A DNA stretch of 64,000 nt. Origin: Agarilytica sp045430285 (GTDB lineage Bacteria > Pseudomonadota > Gammaproteobacteria > Pseudomonadales > Cellvibrionaceae). Positions 51,543 to 61,427 of the stretch are shown piece after piece. The stretch is from positions 620,001 through 684,000 of the forward strand of contig JAILXV010000001.1 of assembly GCA_045430285.1 (NCBI GenBank), written 5' to 3'. The notes below the pieces were generated by a model. That model was not told where the DNA came from and did no database searches. It saw only the letters and a program-made list of their open reading frames with translations. The translations under genes and the position numbers were made by a program. The first letter of the stretch is position 1; every line of letters starts with the position of its first letter.

Positions 51543-52471
51543 GTGTACTTGTCATAGCGGAGCACGATAACAAAGCGCTCAAAAACGCGACCTTAAATAC
51601 GATTACTGCAGCGACACAATTAACTGGCGACGTGACTGTGCTTGTTGCTGGCGCCGGATGTAGCGCTGTCGCGGATCAAGCAAAAGAGGTGGCGGGGGTA
51701 TCTAAAGTCTTGCTTTCAGACCAAGCGGTCTACGAACACGCACTTGCAGAGAACATCGCTCCCCTGATTGCTGAAATTGGATCGCAGTACAGCCACATCA
51801 TTGCGCCTGCGACCACTACGGGTAAAAACGTGCTGCCGCGTGCTGCGGCACTATTGGATGTGCAACCGATTTCGGATGTGATTGCCATCGAAAGTGACGA
51901 TACATTTTCTCGCCCCTTTTATGCCGGCAATGTGATTGCCAAAGTGCAATCGAGTGACGCGATAAAAATCTTCACAGTGAGGACAACAGCGTTTGACCCA
52001 GCGGCCGCCTCAGGAGGCGGTGCGTCGGTCGAATCACTGGATAGCGCACATGATGCGGGGCTATCGTCATTTGTGAAAGAAGAGCTGGCCGTTTCAGATA
52101 GGCCAGAACTCACCGCGGCTAATATCGTTATTTCTGGTGGGCGTGGTCTTCAAAACGGTGAAAACTTTGAATTGCTATATACTCTTGCCGACAAACTCGG
52201 CGCTGCCGTAGGTGCGTCTCGTGCGGCCGTGGATGCGGGCTTCGTGCCCAATGACATGCAAGTCGGGCAAACGGGCAAAATCGTTGCGCCGGATCTCTAT
52301 ATCGCTGTGGGTATTTCTGGTGCTATTCAACATTTGGCAGGAATGAAAGATTCTAAAGTGATTGTGGCAATAAACAAAGATGAGGAGGCGCCTATTTTCC
52401 AAGTCGCAGACTATGGTTTGGTCGCTGATTTATTTGACGCTGTGCCAGAGTTAACAAACGCGCTTGGCTGA
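51539..52471 (+). CDS. etfA: electron transfer flavoprotein alpha subunit
   Basis: 310 residues. The C-terminal FAD domain is clear: ELTAANIVISGGRGLQNGENF, GAAVGASRAAVDAGFVPNDMQVGQTGKIVAPDLYIAVGISGAIQHLAGMKDS (a region at about 222-275) and AINKDEEAPIFQVADYGLVADLF. Accepts electrons from acyl-CoA dehydrogenases together with EtfB and passes them to the ETF-QO encoded divergently. Confidence 0.95.
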   Translation: MSVLVIAEHDNKALKNATLNTITAATQLTGDVTVLVAGAGCSAVADQAKEVAGVSKVLLSDQAVYEHALAENIAPLIAEIGSQYSHIIAPATTTGKNVLPRAAALLDVQPISDVIAIESDDTFSRPFYAGNVIAKVQSSDAIKIFTVRTTAFDPAAASGGGASVESLDSAHDAGLSSFVKEELAVSDRPELTAANIVISGGRGLQNGENFELLYTLADKLGAAVGASRAAVDAGFVPNDMQVGQTGKIVAPDLYIAVGISGAIQHLAGMKDSKVIVAINKDEEAPIFQVADYGLVADLFDAVPELTNALG

Positions 52472-52484
52472 TACACTTTGTAAT

Positions 52485-52522
52485 GACGATGATAGAGTTC
52501 TTAGGCTTACGCTATCATCGTC
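52485..52522 (+). terminator. hairpin downstream of etfBA
   Basis: GACGATGATAG and CTATCATCGTC form a perfect 11-bp stem around a 16-nt loop, 13 nt after the etfA stop. No T-run follows, so it may act as an RNA-stabilising end or Rho-assisted terminator. Confidence 0.5.
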
Positions 52523-52669
52523 GTGTCGATATAGGTTGTGAACTTTTTCGCTAAAGTAATCTTCATCGTATCTATGTGTTGTCTGTTGCTCAATTAGGCT
52601 CCCTCAAACCGTAGGTATAGTAATTCCCAGCTTTAAAACATAATCGTTTTCTCGGTAATATAAACTTCC

Positions 52670-54787
52670 ATGTTTAAATTCTTTCTTCCTGCAAGCAAGG
52701 TTCAAAAAGACCGTCGTATTATGCGCGAAACGGATTCTCGTCTCGCAAAATACAGTCGTCGAGGCGTAGTATTTAATTTCTTTGCATTTTTACTTTGCAC
52801 GGCGCATGGTCGTTTTATAGATGAAAACCCAGGTCTTATGGCGGTACTTACCGCGGGTATTTTGTTAAATACCGTTATTCGAAGTTTTTATTTGTTTCGT
52901 TTTGACAACTTATACCCTCGTGCTCCCGCTAAATGGCGCAGTCAATATTTTTTCGCTACCCTCGTTGGCGCGGTGTGGTGGGGCGTCATCATGGTGTTTG
53001 TGACCTTGGAGCTTGATATGGATGCCGAAGCGCCCTTACTCTGGTTATATACGGTCATTTTCTTTTCAAGTACGGCACATGCATTTGCGCCATACCAAAA
53101 ATTTCTCTCGTATTATCAATTTTTTGGGCTTATTCCAGCGTCGGCGGCTGCGTTCTATGTCGGCGGTTTAAACGGATATATATACGGCTCGGTGATGCTG
53201 GTTTTCTATTTAATGCTAACGCACCAATGCCGTTTAATGTCCGAAAACTATTGGGAACGCCTTGAGGCCACCTACGCACTCGCGAGAAAGACCTTGTCCA
53301 TAGAAGAGGAGAAGCGTGATACCAAAGCGAATGTAAAGCTCAATCAAGAATTTATGAAACATCTATACAACGATATAGATCGATTTATGAATCACGTTCA
53401 TGAGGTTGAAGGGAAAGATAGCCAAGATTTAAAACTACAAATACTGTCGGAAATTGATGAGCTGCATACTAATATTAGTGATTTTAGCGGTGTTCTATCA
53501 AAAGAGCTCGATTTAGATGAACAGGTCTTTAATATTCGCCATGAAATCCAGCACCTTGTTGCTGAGTTTATAGATACGGCAGAGACTCATCAAATTCAAA
53601 TTGAGACAAGTCTATCCCCAACATTGCCGATGCGATTAAAAGGCGATGCGTCTCGATTGGCTCAGATTATTCGTGCATTATTAAATATTATTTTAGATGA
53701 CGTGGCCCAGTGCATTGTCCTTGTTGAAGTTGAATTTCTTCGTGAGTACGAGAACGCAGGGGAATTGTATGTATCGGTAACAAGAAGTTTTGATAAGAGT
53801 AAAAAGCTTTTTTCTAACGATACTGTGATGCATGAGTTGAGCGGTACGTTAGGTTTAGTGGTGGCGAAAGGATTGGCGGAGCTTATGGACGGCAGTATTG
53901 AACTTAATGAAGCGCTTCAAGAAGAGCAACAACTCCGGTTTAATGCAAAAATTGATATTGCCGAGCATGCAGGCCAACTCGATTTCCATAAAGATTCATT
54001 CTCCGGTAAAAATGTCCTGTTGGTACATAATCACCCGCGTATCGTCGATATAAAACGTCAAGAACTGGACGCACTCGGCTTTAACGTTTTTACAGAAACC
54101 CAATACAGTCGTGCGATCCAAACGCTGGAAAACAGTTATAAATTCCAAACCCCTATTGAAAGCCTTATTTTTTATTCTGATGCCGATATCGATACGGTAA
54201 TCACATTTTGTGAATCTCTCAAACAAATTCAAGCGCTTCGATACACTAAAAAAATAGCGGCCGCCACACGCAAACAGCAACAAGAACTTCGCCTAAAAGG
54301 CTTCGATGAAAGCCATGGGTTTTATTTTGTCGATAAGCCCACTGGATTGTTCGAGATAGAAAGCCTGTTCCATGAACTTTATCATCTGGATGAGCCCAGT
54401 GACGATGCAGAAGCCTATAAGGCCGTGTTATTCACCAATGGACAAGCCGCTGGCGCTCATTCATCCGACCAATTTGACGACATATGCAAGGGCATCTCGC
54501 TAGTGGAGAGCAATACCCCTCTATCCGAAGCGCTTGCTAGCGAAAATGATGTTCAAATCGCCTTGATAGACTGCGACACAAACGATGACGTTGCTGAACT
54601 TGTCCATAATATTCGTGCTTACGAAGCCGGAAGAGAAGTCTACATGCCGATATTAGGGCTAAGTCGTGGTAAAGAAGCGTTCGAGGATTTCGCTTACGAA
54701 CTCGGTTTGGATGACTACATTGATTTGACCCACAACCCTAAAAAGACACTTAAAAGCACCATATCTTACTGGTCGACGTTAATTTAA
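52670..54787 (+). CDS. degenerate (pseudo-) hybrid histidine kinase with two receiver-like domains
   Basis: 705 residues. About six or seven transmembrane helices (35-185), a coiled-coil-like segment, a DHp-like region (about 222-285), an HATPase-like region (about 320-430) and two receiver-like domains (about 447-575 and 583-705). The H-box equivalent reads NQEFMKHLYNDIDRF, so the phospho-His is Asn about 234. The N-box equivalent GDASRLAQIIRALLNIILD has lost the Mg-binding Asn, while the GLVVAKGLAELMDGSI G2-like part remains. The first receiver lacks its acidic pair and Asp (LLVHNHP, LIFYSD) but keeps DKP; the second keeps an Asp about 634 (ALIDCD). Likely a non-catalytic signalling scaffold. 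Confidence 0.72.
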   Translation: MFKFFLPASKVQKDRRIMRETDSRLAKYSRRGVVFNFFAFLLCTAHGRFIDENPGLMAVLTAGILLNTVIRSFYLFRFDNLYPRAPAKWRSQYFFATLVGAVWWGVIMVFVTLELDMDAEAPLLWLYTVIFFSSTAHAFAPYQKFLSYYQFFGLIPASAAAFYVGGLNGYIYGSVMLVFYLMLTHQCRLMSENYWERLEATYALARKTLSIEEEKRDTKANVKLNQEFMKHLYNDIDRFMNHVHEVEGKDSQDLKLQILSEIDELHTNISDFSGVLSKELDLDEQVFNIRHEIQHLVAEFIDTAETHQIQIETSLSPTLPMRLKGDASRLAQIIRALLNIILDDVAQCIVLVEVEFLREYENAGELYVSVTRSFDKSKKLFSNDTVMHELSGTLGLVVAKGLAELMDGSIELNEALQEEQQLRFNAKIDIAEHAGQLDFHKDSFSGKNVLLVHNHPRIVDIKRQELDALGFNVFTETQYSRAIQTLENSYKFQTPIESLIFYSDADIDTVITFCESLKQIQALRYTKKIAAATRKQQQELRLKGFDESHGFYFVDKPTGLFEIESLFHELYHLDEPSDDAEAYKAVLFTNGQAAGAHSSDQFDDICKGISLVESNTPLSEALASENDVQIALIDCDTNDDVAELVHNIRAYEAGREVYMPILGLSRGKEAFEDFAYELGLDDYIDLTHNPKKTLKSTISYWSTLI

Positions 54788-54878
54788 CTTTGTGGGTTCG
54801 AGAGAAGAGCGGCGTCTAGCTTTTCACAGAAGAATGTATTGGAAGTCTCGCCTGTTCGCAATGACTTCCAATCAGAAA

Positions 54879-56981
54879 CTATGGGTGGGCAAAAGCTTGC
54901 TGTTGTTTCGCGTTTTTATGTGTCAGACGAATGATATCGACTAAAATACTGCCTGATTCAATTAAAATCGTATCGCCATCAACATCAATTTTTTGGGTGT
55001 TCTGATTCGCTGCCTCTTCCTGCTCCTCATCTTCTGAATCCCCAAAGCTGCGATACTCATCTATCGTTTTAAACGCATCCATCTTCTTGGCATTGCGACG
55101 TTTATTCTCAATCGCCATCGCTTCATATTCGAGAGATTCTTTCTCTTTGATACGCTTTTGCTCATTCAACGAAATGGTTTTCTTTTGCTTATTCTTTTCC
55201 ATGATACTTACCTGATCTAAAAGGTAAGTAAAATCTGGATCCTTTTGGGCGCGCTTTTCATGGAGATTTTTTATCACAGGAAGCACAGAAGAGTAATCAA
55301 AGTATTCCGCATGGGGTACCGCGTGAATTTTATCCCAAGGCAATGCGTTGTCATACGCGGATTCACCGACTTCTTCTGGGTCGATTAAAAACGGAATTTT
55401 AACGTCGGGGATTACGCCGCGATGCTGAGTGCTATCACCCGATACGCGATAGAACTTAGATTCGGTAATTTTTAATCCGCCCTCAACAAGGGGGTTTACG
55501 GATTGTACGGTGCCTTTGCCAAAAGTTTGGGCACCAATAATAATACCCCGATTATAATCTTGAATTGCGCCCGCAAAAATTTCTGAAGCTGAGGCGCTTA
55601 ATCGATTTACCAATACGACAAGCGGGCCGCCATACATCGCTTTAAAACGAGAGCGGTTGTGACGATTAATGCGGTTGTCAGGACTTCTAATTTGAACAAC
55701 GGGGCCTTGATCAATAAACAGATCTGTAAGATTTACAGCTTCTTGCAGTGAACCACCTCCATTATTTCTAAGGTCAAGAATAATGCCGTCGACACCTTCT
55801 TTCATAAGCTCACGCAATAGTTTGGCAACGTCACTAGAACTGCTTTTGTAATCCATTTTACGCATACGTTGCGCATCGAAATCAACGTAAAAAGTTGGCA
55901 AATTGATAACACCTAATTTATATAAATCATTGCCATCACTCAGCTCTAAGATCTCTTTTTGAGCCGCTTGGTCTTCCAGCTTGACGCGACCACGATTAAT
56001 TCGAATCACCTTGTTTTCAGAATCACCCTTAACTTCAAGGTTTACGACGGTATTTTTAGGACCGCGGATGAGGTCAACCACCTCTTCAAGTCGCCAACCG
56101 ACAACGTCGATCATTTCCCCTGCATCACCTTGCGCAACGCCAACGATTTTATCTGCAGGTTTTAATTGTCCTTGTTTATCGGCAGGCCCACCAGCGACCA
56201 GCCGAACCACTTTTGTAAATTCTTCGTCCGACTGAAGCACCGCGCCTATCCCTTCGAGAGAGAGACGCATATTGATATTAAAATTTTCTGAGGTTCGCGG
56301 CGACCAATAATTAGTATGAGGGTCGTAGAGTAGAGTAAGCGCGTTCGCAATTGTTTCGAAGATATCGGCGGTATCGAGTTGCTCCATACGCTTAAGCTGT
56401 CGTCGATAGCGCTTAGTGACAGTTTTTTTGGCTTCCTCAACCGTTTTACCGGCCATCTTGAGATTCAATATGCTCAACTTAACCCGCTTATGCCAAAGCT
56501 TATCTGCTTCGGCCAGGGTTGAAGGCCATGGCTGATCTTCGCGTTCCAGCATCACTTCATCGTCAATATCAAAATCAAACTTAACGGTAGGGTCGTTTAA
56601 TAGCTCTAGTACGGACTCCAGTCGTGATACAACACGTTTTCGATAAAGGTGATAAATGTCATAGGCGGGGGTTAGTTCACCCATCTTAAAGTAGTCATCG
56701 AATTTGAGGGCATGCAAATCTATGGACTTGATGTCTTTGTCGTAAAAAAACATACGGGAAGGGTCAAGAGAATCGATATAGTTCGCTAAAAACCGTTGAG
56801 AAAGGTTATCGTCTATACGAAGATCACGGTAATGACGCGATTGTAGTTTTGCTAAGATATCTCGGATCGTATCTGACTGGGAGGGGGAATGATGGATATC
56901 CGCCATGGGCTTCGCCCAGGTACCCATACAGACCGTGAAACTTAATATAAAAGAAACCAATAGCCGTTTCTTGGAAAGCAT
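54879..56981 (-). CDS. prc: tail-specific carboxy-terminal processing protease
   Basis: 700 residues from ATG 56981 (AAGGTAG upstream); the ATG at 57005 has no ribosome-binding site. Signal peptide, N-terminal helical domain (about 30-230), PDZ domain (about 235-330, SLEGIGAVLQSDEEFTKVVRLVAGGPAD region), S41 catalytic domain with Ser in RLSASASEIFAGA (about 466) and Lys in TFGKGTVQSV (about 489), then a C-terminal DUF3340-type domain rich in Lys/Glu. Degrades periplasmic proteins and regulates murein hydrolases, which is of interest because two lytic transglycosylase genes are in this window. Confidence 0.94.
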   Translation of the reverse strand: MLSKKRLLVSFILSFTVCMGTWAKPMADIHHSPSQSDTIRDILAKLQSRHYRDLRIDDNLSQRFLANYIDSLDPSRMFFYDKDIKSIDLHALKFDDYFKMGELTPAYDIYHLYRKRVVSRLESVLELLNDPTVKFDFDIDDEVMLEREDQPWPSTLAEADKLWHKRVKLSILNLKMAGKTVEEAKKTVTKRYRRQLKRMEQLDTADIFETIANALTLLYDPHTNYWSPRTSENFNINMRLSLEGIGAVLQSDEEFTKVVRLVAGGPADKQGQLKPADKIVGVAQGDAGEMIDVVGWRLEEVVDLIRGPKNTVVNLEVKGDSENKVIRINRGRVKLEDQAAQKEILELSDGNDLYKLGVINLPTFYVDFDAQRMRKMDYKSSSSDVAKLLRELMKEGVDGIILDLRNNGGGSLQEAVNLTDLFIDQGPVVQIRSPDNRINRHNRSRFKAMYGGPLVVLVNRLSASASEIFAGAIQDYNRGIIIGAQTFGKGTVQSVNPLVEGGLKITESKFYRVSGDSTQHRGVIPDVKIPFLIDPEEVGESAYDNALPWDKIHAVPHAEYFDYSSVLPVIKNLHEKRAQKDPDFTYLLDQVSIMEKNKQKKTISLNEQKRIKEKESLEYEAMAIENKRRNAKKMDAFKTIDEYRSFGDSEDEEQEEAANQNTQKIDVDGDTILIESGSILVDIIRLTHKNAKQQQAFAHP

Positions 56982-57309
56982 ACTAATAACTACCTTTCTC
57001 ATCACTTATTGTCGTTTTTAATGTGTGTCATATATTTAACTGTTCGCTACTATAACATAGCGTATTCTTGTAACCAGAGCAGAAACTATCGTTAAAGTTC
57101 AACAACTTATGTCGATTTGCACCTAAAATCCCAGGTATGTCCGTAATCAATAATAAAAAATGGGTAAAACTCTGGTTTTGCTCGAAAATCGTGCAACAAT
57201 ACTGCCTGTTGCGAGAATAGAGCCCGACATCAAGGCTCAGGTAACGCCAAAAGCACCTAACCATAACAATTTCATACTATTGCGACCTCAAAATTCGGAG
57301 ATATTCGTT
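56982..57309. other. divergent intergenic region prc / exported protein gene
   Basis: 328 nt. An in-frame ATG at 57160 would extend the right-hand gene, but the added residues look non-coding and would destroy the signal peptide. I see no clear regulatory site; GGAGA at 57297-57301 is the ribosome-binding site of the right-hand gene. Confidence 0.4.
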
Positions 57310-57798
57310 ATGCCAAGTACCTCAAAACACTCACTTAAGCTCATAGTTAGTATTCTTTCCATCACGCCAGCCCTTGCCTATGCCGCTTCACCTGGCTACA
57401 TATGCCACCACGGCGATCGGTCTCGCGAGATCGTTGTTCAGTATGATGTTGATGGTCAAAGTGTTCCGTGTGGGGTTTTGTATCGGAAAGGCGAGGGTGA
57501 GCAAGAGCTCTGGCGAGCCAATGACGAAGCCGGTTATTGTGAAGCGCGGGCCCGCGAATTTGCAGCAAAGCAGGAATCTTGGGGATGGCAGTGCAGTGAA
57601 TTAGCCCCCAATGTAGCCAACGACGAAACTTCGTCGCCAGCAGAAGAGCTGGAAGAAACGGACATGGGATCTGCTGATAACGCTGATGTGCCCGAGGCCC
57701 AAGACGACACTAGCAGCGATATGACAGAGTCTGAATACGAACAAGATACCTCCCTTGAGTCCTCAGAAACAGAAAACGACGCCGCTAATCTGCTTTAA
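57310..57798 (+). CDS. small exported protein with acidic tail
   Basis: 162 residues from ATG 57310 with GGAGA 8 nt upstream. Signal peptide (HSLKLIVSILSITPALAYA), then a compact Cys-containing domain (YICHHGDRSREIVVQYDVDG; VPCGVLYRKGEGEQELWRA; GYCEARAREFAAKQESWGWQC, about 25-100) and a very acidic disordered tail (about 105-162, many Glu/Asp/Ser). Four Cys suggest two disulfides. The family is not recognised with certainty. A strong hairpin follows the stop. Confidence 0.7.
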   Translation: MPSTSKHSLKLIVSILSITPALAYAASPGYICHHGDRSREIVVQYDVDGQSVPCGVLYRKGEGEQELWRANDEAGYCEARAREFAAKQESWGWQCSELAPNVANDETSSPAEELEETDMGSADNADVPEAQDDTSSDMTESEYEQDTSLESSETENDAANLL

Positions 57799-57841
57799 CC
57801 AAGCTGATCACTAGTCATTCATCTTCAAGAGGCTTCAAGCG

Positions 57842-57868
57842 CAGGGCTGGGGTCGTTCCCCAGCCCTG
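57842..57868 (+). terminator. strong GC-rich hairpin after the exported protein gene
   Basis: CAGGGCTGGGG-TCGTT-CCCCAGCCCTG: an 11-bp perfect GC-rich stem with a 5-nt loop, 43 nt after the stop. T-run is not immediate (TTTTT only 15 nt later), but the stability makes a terminator likely. Confidence 0.65.
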
Positions 57869-57992
57869 ATTATGTGGTTACTTTTTCGGATTCTTCAGCC
57901 CGTTTTCACTGCGCCTTTATCATTCTCATTACCCGACGCTTCCTTTACAATCTTACGCCCTAGGTACATTTAACAAGAACAGGGATATCCTC

Positions 57993-60089
57993 ATGCATAA
58001 ACTCCTTTGCTCGCTGATTATCGCTTCAAGCATACTTTGCCTGAGTTGTGCTAAAAACGAGTCAGAAACGACCAAGTCGGCAAACTACGAAGCTCTGGCT
58101 CCCACCCCAACACCGTATATTTACACCGGAGATATTGAGGGAATTCGACAGCACAAGCAGTTACGCATTATCGCGCCGCGTTTTGATGGTGCTGATGCTC
58201 TGCCTCGATCTGGCTTGTCTGTACTGACCTACCAAAATCTTGCAGCAGAATTCGCTCGTGAACTTTCACTAGAAGTTAAATGGGTTTTCGTAGACGGCTT
58301 CGAGGAAATGATTCCAGCACTAGAAAGTGGGAAAGGGGATATCATTGTCACCAATATGACGGTCACCCGAAAACGCAGCAAACGAGTGCACTTTTCCAAG
58401 CCCATTGCGCATGTATCTGAAGTTGTGATCGCGAAAAAAACTGCTGACATTCCCAACGCTGAATCTTTAGCAACACACACAATAGCCGTGCCATCTGGCA
58501 CCGTATATATCGACACGCTCGAAAAACTTGGTTTAACTGATGTCACAACACCCTTAGATACCACTGTGAGTGATGTCGAGACATTAGAGCTCGTTGAATC
58601 AGGTCAATACGATGCAACCATTTTGGATAGCGATGTCGCCCGCACACTATTAACTCAACTTCCAGATTTATCGATAAAATTTAAAGCCAATAAACATCGA
58701 CCCATCGCCTGGGCAGTGCGTAAAACAAGCCCTGAATTGTTATCTTTGTTAAACGAATTTTTAGTTTCTCATCACGTAAAAGAAGCATCGACTGTATTTG
58801 AAAAACGAGATTGGTCTGCAATTAAAGCCAGTGGTCAATTACGCATGCTGACATTGAATAACCCCGCGAGTTATTTTATGTGGCGAGGCGAGTTAATGGG
58901 CTTTGATTATGAATTAATGAAGGTGTTTACAGAACAGCACGATTTGCATCTGGCTGTGGTTATTAAAGATAGCATCGATGAACTCATTGACGCACTCAAA
59001 AATGGAGAGGGGGATTTGATTGCGGCTTCATTTACGCGAAGTTCCGACAGAGTCGATCAAGGGCTCGTGTTTTCCAATGCCTACTTAAAAGTAAAAGAGC
59101 AGATAGTCGGCAGTAATGTAGGCCCTGTTATTTCAGATGTTTCAGAATTAAATGGAAAGTCTGTTGGGTTAAATCCGCAAACCGTGTTTTTTGAACGGCT
59201 CAAGGAGATACTTCCTACTCCGAACGAGGTGAATATTATAGAGGTACCTGAAGCCACAACCGAAGAGCTGATCAATAAAGTCGTAGAGGGTGAATTTGAT
59301 TTCACTGTTGCCGATAGTCATTTGGTCTCGCTTGAGGAAACGTATCATGAAAACATTACTGCCCATGTAGATCTTACTCAAGGCTCAGAGATTGCTTGGG
59401 GTGCTCGGCCGGATCAAACTCAACTTATTACAGAATTGAATACATATATCACCAGAGAATACAGAGGTTTGTTTTATAACATCATTTTCGATAAGTATTT
59501 TAAAAACACACGGAAGATAAAGCGTTACCAAAATGAACGTGTTGTATCCGGCACTGACCTTTCTCCCTTCGATGACATCATTAAACCCTTAGCCCAAAAA
59601 TACAATATGGATTGGCGTTTGATTGTTGCGCAGATGTACCAAGAGAGTAAATTTCAACCTGGCGCTAAATCATTTGCTGGCGCAGAAGGCCTAATGCAAG
59701 TGATGCCTAGAACCGCAAAAGAAATGGGGTACAGCGACCTTTACAACCCTCACAATGGCTTGGCTGCAGGCATTGCCTATTTGGATTGGTTAGAAGACCG
59801 CTTTCCTGGTGAGCTCGATTTTCAAGAGCGTTTATTCTTCACTTTGGCGGCATATAATGCCGGCGCTGGTCACGTTAGGGATGCACGTAAACTTGCGAAG
59901 CAGCTCGGGTTAGATGCAAATAAATGGTTTGGAAATGTTGAAAACGCCATGCTGCTATTATCGCAACCGAAATACTATAAAAAGTCACGCTTCGGGTATG
60001 TGCGGGGGAGAGAGCCGGTGGAATATGTTCAACGTATTCACGACCGCTACCTCGGTTATGTACAAATGACAGAACAATCAACACAATAA
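57993..60089 (+). CDS. MltF-like lytic transglycosylase with two tandem solute-binding domains
   Basis: 698 residues. Lipoprotein signal (lipobox LCLSCA). Two SBP_bac_3-type domains: about 53-275 (KQLRIIAPRFDGADALPRSG; DIIVTNMTVTRKRSKRVHFS) and about 287-505 (GQLRMLTLNNPASYFMWRGE; DLIAASFTRSSDRVDQGLVFS). The SLT catalytic domain is about 530-680, with catalytic Glu about 551 (QMYQESKFQPG), GLMQVMPRTAKEMG and LAAYNAGAGHVRDA. MltF normally has one binding domain and about 500 residues, so a duplication of the sensory part is evident. It cleaves peptidoglycan and may be regulated by muropeptides or amino acids. Confidence 0.87.
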   Translation: MHKLLCSLIIASSILCLSCAKNESETTKSANYEALAPTPTPYIYTGDIEGIRQHKQLRIIAPRFDGADALPRSGLSVLTYQNLAAEFARELSLEVKWVFVDGFEEMIPALESGKGDIIVTNMTVTRKRSKRVHFSKPIAHVSEVVIAKKTADIPNAESLATHTIAVPSGTVYIDTLEKLGLTDVTTPLDTTVSDVETLELVESGQYDATILDSDVARTLLTQLPDLSIKFKANKHRPIAWAVRKTSPELLSLLNEFLVSHHVKEASTVFEKRDWSAIKASGQLRMLTLNNPASYFMWRGELMGFDYELMKVFTEQHDLHLAVVIKDSIDELIDALKNGEGDLIAASFTRSSDRVDQGLVFSNAYLKVKEQIVGSNVGPVISDVSELNGKSVGLNPQTVFFERLKEILPTPNEVNIIEVPEATTEELINKVVEGEFDFTVADSHLVSLEETYHENITAHVDLTQGSEIAWGARPDQTQLITELNTYITREYRGLFYNIIFDKYFKNTRKIKRYQNERVVSGTDLSPFDDIIKPLAQKYNMDWRLIVAQMYQESKFQPGAKSFAGAEGLMQVMPRTAKEMGYSDLYNPHNGLAAGIAYLDWLEDRFPGELDFQERLFFTLAAYNAGAGHVRDARKLAKQLGLDANKWFGNVENAMLLLSQPKYYKKSRFGYVRGREPVEYVQRIHDRYLGYVQMTEQSTQ

Positions 60090-60131
60090 TTACTAGTGGA
60101 AGATTTTGCTAGCTAATACATTCAAAGGTGG

Positions 60132-61070
60132 ATGAGTCCAATGGCCGGAACTGGGTTACTCGCGTTAATTGATGATATTGCAACTTTGCTGGATGACGTA
60201 GCAATACTCTCTAAGGTTGCTGTAAAAAAAACTGCGGGCGTATTGGGCGACGATTTAGCGCTCAATGCAGAACAAGTTTCTGGAATTCGCGCAGAACGTG
60301 AGCTTCCGGTAGTTTGGGCGGTTGCAAAAGGGTCCTTCTTAAACAAGCTAATTTTAGTTCCTGCGGCCTTAGTTATCAGTGCCTTTCTTCCGATACTTAT
60401 TACACCGCTCCTAATGATGGGCGGTTTGTATCTTTGTTTTGAAGGTGTTGAGAAGGTTCTTCACTCTTTTTTACATGGAAACGAAAACGAAACTGAACAT
60501 GCCGATAAATTAAAAGCCGTTGCAGATGAGACTATCGACCTTGTCGCCTTTGAAAAACAAAAAATACGTGGCGCGATTCGAACGGATTTTATTTTATCGG
60601 CCGAAATAATCGTTATAGCCCTAGGCAGCGTTAAGGGCGCAACGATGATGACGCAGTCACTCGTGGTTTCAAGTGTGGCGATACTGGTAACAGTGGGGGT
60701 TTATTCCCTTGTCGCGGGTATTGTTAAACTCGATGACGCAGGTTATTACTTATTGCGGAACGGAGAGGGGAGCAGTTTTAAAAAGGGATTAGGAAAATCG
60801 CTGCTTCTCATAGCGCCCAGATTAATGAAAACGCTTTCGGTATTGGGAACGGCTGCCATGTTCTTAGTCGGCGGCGGAATTATTGTACATGCTGTTCCAT
60901 TCTTCCATCACATTCTTCACGACATAAAGCACGCCATTGAGCATAGTATTGCGTGGTTATCGTTCTTAGGGGAGCCTTTAGTCTCTGCCGTAGTCGGTAT
61001 CGTCGCGGGCGCTATCGTATTGTTAGTGGTGTCGCTTATCCAAAAAGTGCGAATAAAGGCTCAGGCTTAA
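60132..61070 (+). CDS. DUF808 (YedI-like) inner-membrane protein
   Basis: 312 residues. Typical start MAGTGLLALIDDIATLLDDVAILSKVAVKKTAGVLGDDLALNAEQVSG (region about 4-51), then several transmembrane helices (LVPAALVISAFLPILITPLLMMGG; AEIIVIALGSVKGATMMTQSLVVS; GTAAMFLVGGGIIVHAVPFFHH; VSAVVGIVAGAIVLLVVSL, each a separate region). Family of unknown function found in many proteobacteria. Start ATG 60132 (GGTGG just upstream). Confidence 0.88.
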   Translation: MSPMAGTGLLALIDDIATLLDDVAILSKVAVKKTAGVLGDDLALNAEQVSGIRAERELPVVWAVAKGSFLNKLILVPAALVISAFLPILITPLLMMGGLYLCFEGVEKVLHSFLHGNENETEHADKLKAVADETIDLVAFEKQKIRGAIRTDFILSAEIIVIALGSVKGATMMTQSLVVSSVAILVTVGVYSLVAGIVKLDDAGYYLLRNGEGSSFKKGLGKSLLLIAPRLMKTLSVLGTAAMFLVGGGIIVHAVPFFHHILHDIKHAIEHSIAWLSFLGEPLVSAVVGIVAGAIVLLVVSLIQKVRIKAQA

Positions 61071-61103
61071 TAGCGTAGCCACAAGAACCGCTAAAAAATC
61101 GCC

Positions 61104-61427
61104 TTATTGCGCGACTAAAACCTGATAATTTGCTTGAACCTCTTTAAGCGGTGCGATTGCGCCGTTTTTAAAGATAACGATTTTGCGGTTAAAGCTTCGA
61201 AATCGGGCTGGCAAATTAAGGCTTTTCTCTTTGTTATGCTTTGGAACAAACACATCGTCTACCTGTAAGTGCCTACCACTAGGAGACGCCACGTGATCCC
61301 CGCATGAAAGCGCGTTTATGGGCGATCTGACAATATTCTCTGTTGTAAGCTGAGCTTGCACTCCCATGACATAGGGCTTAGCTATACTATGAGACGCATG
61401 GCTGTGAGACGTATGAGCAAAGTACAT
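61104..61427 (-). CDS. small hypothetical protein
   Basis: 107 residues from ATG 61427 (AAGG upstream); the longer frame to 61487 looks non-coding. It starts with a His/Ser-rich segment (YFAHTSHSHASHS) and includes SPINALSCGDHVASPSGRHLQVDDVFVPKH and a basic RFRSFNRKIVIFKNGAIAP part. No signal peptide or membrane helix, no family recognised. Convergent with the DUF808 gene. Confidence 0.5.
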   Translation of the reverse strand: MYFAHTSHSHASHSIAKPYVMGVQAQLTTENIVRSPINALSCGDHVASPSGRHLQVDDVFVPKHNKEKSLNLPARFRSFNRKIVIFKNGAIAPLKEVQANYQVLVAQ

